Assembly: GCA_018698795.1 (NCBI GenBank) | Contig: JABIPG010000165.1 | Span: forward strand, 1 to 44,293 | Direction of reading: 5' to 3' | DNA: 44,293 nt | Source: Rhodospirillaceae bacterium | GTDB taxonomy: Bacteria; Pseudomonadota; Alphaproteobacteria; Rhodospirillales; Casp-alpha2 | Shown here: one piece after another, positions 17,047 through 23,394 of the stretch | How the letters are laid out: the number at the start of each line of letters is the position of its first letter | Numbering within the stretch: the stretch's first letter is position 1 | Position numbers and translations under genes: made by a program | The notes under the pieces: generated by a model | Seen by the model: only the letters and a program-made list of their open reading frames with translations | Database searches by the model: none | What the model was told of the DNA's origin: nothing

Positions 17047-18368
17047 TCGCCGCCGTCCATATCCGCCATCATCTCACGCATCCGTTTTTGCATGCCGCTG
17101 CCACGCCCTTTAAAGCGTTCACGCGCCAGTGAGCCGATGATCTCCGCCGTGACTTCTACGCCGCCATCAGCCCGCACGCGATCTTCGGCTCGCTTGCGCA
17201 CAAAGCGCCGCACGAAAGATGGTATCCGCTGCAACCAAGCTTGCGCCTCGTCGGTCCACTGCAAGGCGGCGCCACTATCGGGCATCGGTTCAATGACAGC
17301 CCCGCCCTTGGGCTCATAGGCACAAAGGAAATCTTCGCCCATCAGGTTGTCGTCTCGCGCCAAAGGCCGCGCCCGGCAGCCGCCGCAAAGCTTGGCGTAT
17401 TCACACGCGCCGCATCGGCCTTCTAATTTAGGTTCGCGCAGCGCTTTAAACCCGGCGGCATCGTGCCACAAACTCACAACGTCGCTTTTCCGCAAGTCGC
17501 CGACTTCCGCCTCCATATACGGACAGGCCGTGACTTTGGCCTCCGGCGTAACCCGGAAATAGCGCGTGCCGGCAAGGCAGCCCCCCGCCTCGTACCCGTG
17601 TGCCGCCGTCACTGGCCAGGCCGGATCGAGTTCCAGGGCCATGCGTTTGAAATGCGGCGCGCATTTGGCGCGCACGATCAGGCCTTGCTCATCGTGGGCG
17701 GCTTCGGTGACGCGGCGCAGCACGCGTTCGTAAGTCTCAGCGGAGACACCGGTGAACTTTTCACCACGTCCCGTACAGACCAGAAAAAACACATTCAGCA
17801 CAAAGGCTTTCGCCGCTTTGGCGAAATCAATCATGTCATCGAGTTCGTGCGCGTTGTCTTCGGTGACGGAGAAATGAATTTGAAACCGCAACCGGTGACG
17901 ACGGCACGCATCAATCGCGCCCATGGCCTTTTCCCAAGACCCGACAGAGCCACGAAAGGCGTCGTGATGGGCGGGATCAAGCGAATCGACACTGATGCCC
18001 GCGCCCTGCAGGCCCGCCTGCTTGAGCGCCAAGATGCGTGCATCATCCAACAACGTACCGTTGGTGCCCAGCACTGGCATCAGACCACGTTTCGTCGCGT
18101 GCGCGATCATCTCTTCCAAGTCGCGCCGGAGTGCGGGCTCACCGCCTGTAAACACCACCATGGTCTCATCGCTGAGGCTGGCGATGCCGTCGAGGGCGCG
18201 CTTGACCTCGTCAGTGGTCAGTTCTCCATCAGCACCGTCCAATCGCGTACCGGCATCGAGATAACAGTGCTCGCATCGCAGGTTGCACTTGCGCGTCAGG
18301 TTCAGCGCCACCAAAAACGGCGGCGGCACGTCACTGCTTGGTCGGGTCTTAACCGGCGCCGTTGTCAT
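17043..18368 (-). CDS. Radical SAM/SPASM protein with C-terminal PCP_red-like domain (NirJ/PqqE-like)
   Basis: A 441-residue radical SAM enzyme. The ATG at 18368 is chosen because the frame upstream is a shadow of the Usp gene and the cluster motif C28-x3-C32-x2-C35 then sits at the usual N-terminal place. The core has FTGGEPALR and GISVDSLDPAHHDAFRG, typical of SPASM proteins such as NirJ, AhbD and PqqE. A SPASM cysteine set follows: GGCLAGTRYF, ACPYMEAEVGDL and GRCGACEYAKLCGGCRA. Residues about 385-430 (WTDEAQAWLQRIPSFVRRFVRKRAED) resemble the PCP_red domain of light-independent protochlorophyllide reductase. It overlaps the Usp gene by 20 bases and hemY by 4. NirJ-like members act on haem precursors, so a porphyrin-modifying role is plausible; peptide maturation is the alternative. 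Confidence 0.86.
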   Translation of the reverse strand: MTTAPVKTRPSSDVPPPFLVALNLTRKCNLRCEHCYLDAGTRLDGADGELTTDEVKRALDGIASLSDETMVVFTGGEPALRRDLEEMIAHATKRGLMPVLGTNGTLLDDARILALKQAGLQGAGISVDSLDPAHHDAFRGSVGSWEKAMGAIDACRRHRLRFQIHFSVTEDNAHELDDMIDFAKAAKAFVLNVFFLVCTGRGEKFTGVSAETYERVLRRVTEAAHDEQGLIVRAKCAPHFKRMALELDPAWPVTAAHGYEAGGCLAGTRYFRVTPEAKVTACPYMEAEVGDLRKSDVVSLWHDAAGFKALREPKLEGRCGACEYAKLCGGCRARPLARDDNLMGEDFLCAYEPKGGAVIEPMPDSGAALQWTDEAQAWLQRIPSFVRRFVRKRAEDRVRADGGVEVTAEIIGSLARERFKGRGSGMQKRMREMMADMDGGE

Positions 18369-20001
18369 CTTCGGACCCTTCGGGCACCGGACACATGGTT
18401 TTGCGGATTTCACTGATTGCTTCTTCCGCCAGTTCCAACGAGATGTCGCCGAGTTCGCGTTCGCGCGCCAGGTCTTCAACATCGGCTTTGACGGTTTCAC
18501 GCACCATTTCTGGCACGCGCTGCACCCGCGCCAACGCGGCTGCGGACCACGACGGACCATCATCATCGGCCAAATCGAGAAATGGCCGCACATGCTTGGC
18601 GGAAACCGTGTCGGCGTTGTCTCGGCGTGCGCGTTTGACGGCCCGCAGGCGAATATTGTCGGCGACGGCATCGTCGGCCACGCTGGCAATCAACTTTTCC
18701 GCTGCCGCACTCCATTCCAGGTCGCCTCGGTCGTTGGGACCGGCATCACCAAACCCCGGCATGGCCTTCGACATTACGGCATCGACGATATCCGACGTAA
18801 TATAAGTATGGCCGATCTTGTGGGCGTGGCGAATGACCATGCGTCGCGCCATGTCCCGAACGAAACTGGGTGCACGCGAGATTTTCTGCTCGGCCTCAAC
18901 ACTCCATGACACGGTCTCTTCGGCGACGACGTCAAGCGGCGGCGTGTATTCACTCTGGGTCAGCCAGATATGGCAGGGCGCCGTGCGCAGCAGGTTTTCG
19001 GCATTGCCGCCGATATCCATCTCTTCGTCGGTATGCACACCGGTCTTGCCGACGATCAACAGGCTGGCGCCGACCTCTTCGAGGTATTGCTGGACGGCTT
19101 TAAAGGGTTTGCCATCGAGCAGCTTGCAGGTGATTTTTGCGCCCAGGTCCTGGGCGACGCTCTCGGCCACATCCAAGTGTGACTGATAGATTTTGGCGAT
19201 GCCATCGTCGATTAGTTCTTCATGCAGTTGTTCTTGCTCTTTGAAGCGAAACACCTTGCCGGCTTCTTCCGACAATACGCCGGCGATCTTGTTGAAGGCG
19301 ACATAATGGTAGTAGGGATCGTAGGCGGCGACGGCATGCACCTCGCAGCCCAGCCGCGTGCCGATATCCAGCGCCAGCATCAGCGCACCGTAAGAATGCG
19401 CCGAGCCGTCCAGGCCAACAACGATCGGTCCGTCCGCAATGGAGCGTGATGGATCGCGTGCCACAAAGGTATCGATAGGCGAACGCCGCACCACGCGTTC
19501 GCAAACCGTGCCGATAAGGCTACCGGGCACCGCACCCACGCCAAGCGAGCCCAACGCCAACACGTCGTAATCGCCGCTTCGCGCGGCTTCTACGATTTTC
19601 GTGTAGTTTTTACCTTCCGGACTGAGACGCCGGAATTCGACATCATGGCGCGCACAGACCTCTGCGCCGGCATCGTGATAGCTGTCGGAAATGATATTCA
19701 GGCCGCGCGTGATCAGGTCGTCATGGACGTCGCGCTGGTAGGCCATCTCTTGCTCTTCGAGATAGCGCTCGGGCAAGCCGCCCTCCATCATCTTGAAGCG
19801 GCGGTCGTGCAACATGGCCGCGTAAGCGTGAATGCCGCTGATCATACCGTCGGCGGATTTCGCCAATCGCGTGGCCTCTTCCAAGGCCCTGTTGGCGTGA
19901 TCAGAGGCGTCGAGCGCTACGAGAATGCGTTTCAGTGAAACTGGCGACGACGCCGTGCGTTCGTTGTCTTCGATGTCTACTGCCGGAACCGATGCGGTCA
20001 T
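18349..20001 (-). CDS. Double universal stress protein with three C-terminal PCP_red-like repeats
   Basis: A 550-residue soluble protein. Residues 23-182 form a first Usp domain, with the LGSLGVGAVPGSLIGTV nucleotide-loop pattern. Residues 191-348 form a second Usp-like domain, with VGLDGSAHSYGA at its start and VGKTGVHTDEEMDIGGNAENLL as the diverged loop. Three repeats then follow at about 366-415, 429-478 and 484-533. Each opens with W-S-x-A/E-A and continues through a helical basic stretch, and the first (WSVEAEQKISRAPSFVRDMARRM) closely matches the tail of the radical SAM protein encoded next. The shared module argues the two proteins touch a common ligand or partner. Usp domains usually bind ATP and respond to stress; the fusion function is unknown. 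Confidence 0.83.
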   Translation of the reverse strand: MTASVPAVDIEDNERTASSPVSLKRILVALDASDHANRALEEATRLAKSADGMISGIHAYAAMLHDRRFKMMEGGLPERYLEEQEMAYQRDVHDDLITRGLNIISDSYHDAGAEVCARHDVEFRRLSPEGKNYTKIVEAARSGDYDVLALGSLGVGAVPGSLIGTVCERVVRRSPIDTFVARDPSRSIADGPIVVGLDGSAHSYGALMLALDIGTRLGCEVHAVAAYDPYYHYVAFNKIAGVLSEEAGKVFRFKEQEQLHEELIDDGIAKIYQSHLDVAESVAQDLGAKITCKLLDGKPFKAVQQYLEEVGASLLIVGKTGVHTDEEMDIGGNAENLLRTAPCHIWLTQSEYTPPLDVVAEETVSWSVEAEQKISRAPSFVRDMARRMVIRHAHKIGHTYITSDIVDAVMSKAMPGFGDAGPNDRGDLEWSAAAEKLIASVADDAVADNIRLRAVKRARRDNADTVSAKHVRPFLDLADDDGPSWSAAALARVQRVPEMVRETVKADVEDLARERELGDISLELAEEAISEIRKTMCPVPEGSEDDNGAG

Positions 20002-20096
20002 TGAGCCATCCCCCTATCCGATGTCTCTTGATAGTCTTGATGTCGTGGTCGTGATATTCGGGGTCGCCATGTTCCGGCCGGCCAAAACCCCGTCCA

Positions 20097-20231
20097 TCAG
20101 TGCGTAAGCCAATAGCCGACGAGAGCAACAACAACAACCACGTTCACCGCCGCACCGGCGAGGATGAACCCATCGAACAGGTTCAGCCGTCGCCTTACAT
20201 TGGAATTCGCCGGTTTGCTCTCGCCGTTCAT
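20097..20231 (-). CDS. Small single-pass membrane protein, 44 residues
   Basis: ATG at 20231 lies 6 bases after the stop of the cupredoxin-like gene and the frame ends at 20097. The protein has a basic, polar N-terminus (about 20 residues with NVRRRLNL) followed by one hydrophobic helix rich in valine (FILAGAAVNVVVVVALVGYWL). Position between two co-directional genes and the hydrophobic pattern support a real small gene, though the ribosome site is poor and coupling from the upstream gene is likely. Function unknown; it could anchor or stabilise a membrane complex. Confidence 0.6.
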   Translation of the reverse strand: MNGESKPANSNVRRRLNLFDGFILAGAAVNVVVVVALVGYWLTH

Positions 20232-20237
20232 ATCGGA

Positions 20238-20972
20238 TCAGTAAGCTAGGTTGACCGTGGCAGCACCGCCGCCCTTAACTTCAACTGTCCCTTTCTTTTC
20301 ACCAAGCACACCGTGGAAAACCTTGATGGTGTATTTACCCGGCGGAACATCTTTGATCTCGAAGCCACCGTCTTTGCCGACCACCGCGTAATAGGGGTTC
20401 TTGGCAACGAAGACGAAAGCATGCATGAAATCATGAGCATCGCATTCGACCTTCATGGCAGTGCCTTTGCGCAGCTTAATTTTCTTTTTGACGATATTGC
20501 CTTTTTCCGGCTGCGAGACGTTCATCACGGTGCGCCGGGCGCGACCGATAAGCTCGTAGGTATGGATGTTGTGCAACACAGGGTCGGAGTTCACAGCCTC
20601 AAGCTCACCACCGTTCTGCATGACAGACAGATAGGGTGCGAAGGCGCACTTCGCTTGATCCATGGTGATTTTCTTGGTGCCAGAAGGGAAACTTTTTCCT
20701 TCCTTCACTTTGTCCAAATAAACAACGGCATCAAGCAGTGCGTCGCCGTTGGCGCGCACGAACGGCACGTCGCGATTGCCGGAGCCGCAGACTTCCGGGT
20801 TTTTCGAAATCGTATAGCTCTTGGATTGAGCCTTGGCGCCACCGAGGCTGACTTTGCCCTTTACGGAGCCACCACCCTTGACGTCCATTACCTTGTATTT
20901 GGCGGCTTCAGCCGACGGCGCCAAGGCCATCGCCAATGCGCCTACCGCGACAAATTTAAACACTGTTTTCAT
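20238..20972 (-). CDS. Secreted cupredoxin-like / carboxypeptidase-regulatory-like protein
   Basis: A 244-residue exported protein. Residues 1-23 are a clear signal peptide ending APSAEA. The body resembles proteins annotated as plastocyanin-like or methylamine-utilisation-like, with candidate copper ligands H134 or H137 (LHNIHTY), C177, H180 and M183 in a C-x2-H-x2-M arrangement (ECDAHDFMHAF). The C-terminal 50 residues (GFEIKDVPPGKYTIKVFHG) form a carboxypeptidase-regulatory-like beta sandwich. C62 and C109 may form a disulfide. It is probably a periplasmic electron carrier or copper protein for the neighbouring respiratory genes. It lies 42 bases downstream of the HEAT-repeat gene and 6 bases upstream of the 44-residue membrane protein. 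Confidence 0.78.
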   Translation of the reverse strand: MKTVFKFVAVGALAMALAPSAEAAKYKVMDVKGGGSVKGKVSLGGAKAQSKSYTISKNPEVCGSGNRDVPFVRANGDALLDAVVYLDKVKEGKSFPSGTKKITMDQAKCAFAPYLSVMQNGGELEAVNSDPVLHNIHTYELIGRARRTVMNVSQPEKGNIVKKKIKLRKGTAMKVECDAHDFMHAFVFVAKNPYYAVVGKDGGFEIKDVPPGKYTIKVFHGVLGEKKGTVEVKGGGAATVNLAY

Positions 20973-21014
20973 TGATCGTTCCCTTCGATTGTCAGCATGT
21001 AATTCTTGTGATTA

Positions 21015-23240
21015 TCACACAGAGGCGACGTGTGCGTCGTTCAATTCACCAAGCGCCGCGATCGCCACTTGCCATTCGCGCTTGCGGTTGTCTTCACCCA
21101 AAACCTGGAGATACCGCTCCGCCGTAGCATCGGGGTTGAGATTGCTCAACAGCCGGGCCGTCTCGCGGTGATGGTATCCTTCGAAGGCGAATGTAAAATC
21201 CGCCAGCCTTTCTAGTGCCGCATCGTCCGCCGCACTCGCCAGGGCTTCCGCCGCCGCCAGGCGAACGGTCGAATCGGGATCACTTAACATGGCGCTCATG
21301 CGCTCGCGTTCGACGCGGCCCGATTTGGCCAGAGCACGCACAGCCTCCAAACGCAGGAAGCTTTCAGCATCGTCAAGCGCAACATTGAGCGCATGCGTAG
21401 CCTTTTTACCGCCGGCCCCCGCCAGCGCGCGCAGTGCAAGCAACCGGCGGTTTTCATCCTTGCCGTTGAGAAAACCAACCAGAATGTCTTCGACCGTTTC
21501 GGGAAACTCATCAAGAGACGTCGCCATGCGTGACAACGAGTCGAGTGCGTTGACGGCCAATTCCATATCCGCCCCTTGCGTTTGGGCGATCAAGGCCTCT
21601 GCCACTTCGGCACGAGGCACGTCACCCAAAACTTTTGCGGCGAAACGCCGGGCATCCAATGGAGCTGCGGTCTTCGGGATCGGGTCGAGTTTACGCTTTT
21701 TCAATTTCCGCTGCGCCAGGCCCAAAAACTCCAGATCTTTGGGAGATAGTTCGACTTTGTCTGACCCGCCCTTTACGACTTGAAGCTCAGGCGAATCGGC
21801 ACCGAGTATAGCTTCCAAGGTCGAGGACGGTGTCGGCTTCGGCTGTTTTTCAGGCAAATCATCCATGGCGGGCTCACTCTCCTCACCATGTGTAACATCT
21901 TCGGGCGTTTGGGTTTGCGCCGCGGCGATTTCCACAGCGGGATCAGGCAACTCAGGCTCTTCCGCCAGCTCACCCTCTGGATCGTCCACTGGATTGTATT
22001 CGAGGTTCAGCGCTGCAATCAGCACCCCACCGGCGGCATTCGGCCAATCGCCTGCTGCAGCTTTCCCGGCCAATCCTGCCAACGATTCGAGCCGGATTTG
22101 CCGATCGGAATCGGCAATACATGCCGCCAATGCATCTACAGCCCTCGGATCGTTCACTCCGATCAGCGCACGCACCGCGGCCAACCGGACTTCCATGAAA
22201 CGCGTCCCGTCCATGGCCTGCACAGTCAGATCATCGACCGCGCCTTCCGGATCTACCACCGCCAACGCTGCTGCGGCTGCGGCAGCGGTTTTTGGCGCAT
22301 CGCCGCCAAGAAATTTCACGATCATCGGCACGACGCTTGCGTCCGGTAACAGATCAGGCTGATCGGCCAAAACAGCGAGGGCTGCACGGCGGACCCGATG
22401 TGCCTTATCTTCAAAGGCGGCTTTCAGGCGATGCGGCTGCGCGGCGCCGCGCAGTGTGATTGCAAGGGCGCGCATCTGGTCGGCGGGATCATCGAACAGT
22501 GCTTCCAATTCCGGCGCATCGGGCTCGCGCGATGCCAGAGCTTCAGCAGCCAAAACGCGAACCTCGAGCGAGTCGTCTTGCAATGCCTTCGCCAGGGCAT
22601 CCCGGGCGGCCGTAGCCGGGGATTGGGCAAGGTAACGGATCACCCGACGACGCAACCGCTCATTCGGCGCGTTCAGCGCACCGACCGCAGCTGCAACACC
22701 AGACTCACCTAACTTAACCAGATTGCGGAAGCCAACCTCGCTCAGGTCCTGCCCCATTTCGTCTTGCATGGCGGCTACGATATCCTGGACCGCTTCTTCA
22801 CATCCGAACTCACCCAGCGCCTCGATCGACTTGACTTGCAGGTCAATCCAGTCGTCCCAGCCGCCTTCGTAATACTCGTCATCGCCCCAAACAATTTCCT
22901 CGTCTCGCGACCGAACCATGCGACGCAGCCATGGAATCACCTCGTCGGAACGCAAGGCGACAAGCGTTTCCAGGGCGGCCGTCTTGACCTCGCCGCATGG
23001 ATCGCCGATGAGGTTTTCCAACAAAGGCCCCGCTGTACGTGGATCGCCCAGCTTTTTGAGAGCGGCAGCCGCGTCGGTGCGGACATCTTCGTCCTCATCG
23101 CGCAATGCCTCGATCAAGGCATTGACGGCATCGGGGGTACGCAGTTGGCCTAGCGCCGTCGCAGCAGCGCAGCGATGAATATCAATACCGTCTTTAAGAA
23201 TGCCGGTTAGCGTGCTGAGCACGTTGTCTTGGATTGTCAT
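21015..23240 (-). CDS. HEAT/PBS-lyase-type repeat protein, 741 residues
   Basis: A long alpha-solenoid made of repeated helical pairs of about 31 residues, for example the VNALIEALRDEDEDVRTDAAAALKKLG unit, RDALAKALQDDSLEVRVLAAEALASR and the LNVALDDAESFLRLEAVRALAKSGR unit. A roughly 90-residue acidic, proline-rich linker (about 425-515) splits it into two solenoid blocks. There is no signal peptide or membrane helix, so it should be cytoplasmic. Such proteins are scaffolds or chaperone-like; some relatives act in bilin or metal-cofactor insertion, but no catalytic residues can be named. It is the first gene after the molybdoenzyme terminator and has its own candidate FNR-type promoter, so it heads the accessory unit that runs to hemY. 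Confidence 0.85.
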   Translation of the reverse strand: MTIQDNVLSTLTGILKDGIDIHRCAAATALGQLRTPDAVNALIEALRDEDEDVRTDAAAALKKLGDPRTAGPLLENLIGDPCGEVKTAALETLVALRSDEVIPWLRRMVRSRDEEIVWGDDEYYEGGWDDWIDLQVKSIEALGEFGCEEAVQDIVAAMQDEMGQDLSEVGFRNLVKLGESGVAAAVGALNAPNERLRRRVIRYLAQSPATAARDALAKALQDDSLEVRVLAAEALASREPDAPELEALFDDPADQMRALAITLRGAAQPHRLKAAFEDKAHRVRRAALAVLADQPDLLPDASVVPMIVKFLGGDAPKTAAAAAAALAVVDPEGAVDDLTVQAMDGTRFMEVRLAAVRALIGVNDPRAVDALAACIADSDRQIRLESLAGLAGKAAAGDWPNAAGGVLIAALNLEYNPVDDPEGELAEEPELPDPAVEIAAAQTQTPEDVTHGEESEPAMDDLPEKQPKPTPSSTLEAILGADSPELQVVKGGSDKVELSPKDLEFLGLAQRKLKKRKLDPIPKTAAPLDARRFAAKVLGDVPRAEVAEALIAQTQGADMELAVNALDSLSRMATSLDEFPETVEDILVGFLNGKDENRRLLALRALAGAGGKKATHALNVALDDAESFLRLEAVRALAKSGRVERERMSAMLSDPDSTVRLAAAEALASAADDAALERLADFTFAFEGYHHRETARLLSNLNPDATAERYLQVLGEDNRKREWQVAIAALGELNDAHVASV

Positions 23241-23288
23241 GCGGAGATCAGTTTCCCTGGATTTACACTGGTTCTAAATGAAGCCTGG

Positions 23289-23330
23289 ATCATACGGTTG
23301 AAATCGAGAAACGAAATTGATGTACGTCAA
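23289..23330 (-). promoter_or_regulatory. Candidate FNR class II promoter of the HEAT-repeat unit
   Basis: On the minus strand TTGAC-GTAC-ATCAA (23317-23330) matches the FNR consensus TTGAT-N4-ATCAA at 9 of 10 positions. A TATGAT -10 hexamer lies at 23289-23294. With a start near 23282 the box is centred at about -41.5, the classical class II activator position. This predicts induction under low oxygen, or by an NO-sensing family member, and covers the HEAT-to-hemY gene run. Confidence 0.65.
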
Positions 23331-23346
23331 TAAATGAAAAAAGCTC

Positions 23347-23382
23347 AAAAAAAACCCGGTCCGAGCCTGAGCCCGGACCGGG
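23347..23382 (-). terminator. Rho-independent terminator after the molybdoenzyme gene
   Basis: A perfect 9-base-pair GC-rich stem (23355-23363 with 23374-23382) is followed on the minus strand by eight T residues (23347-23354). It sits 12 bases after the stop codon at 23395 and separates the Idr/Aio-like operon from the HEAT-repeat unit. Confidence 0.9.
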
Positions 23383-23394
23383 AATGATTTTTCG

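Noticed and set aside
17463-18416. A 317-codon plus-strand frame
   Set aside because: Antisense to the radical SAM gene, which has a full set of cysteine motifs.
17043-18689. The longer 548-residue start of the radical SAM protein
   Set aside because: The extra 107 residues are out-of-frame Usp coding sequence and lack any domain. ATG 18368 places the cluster motif at the normal distance.
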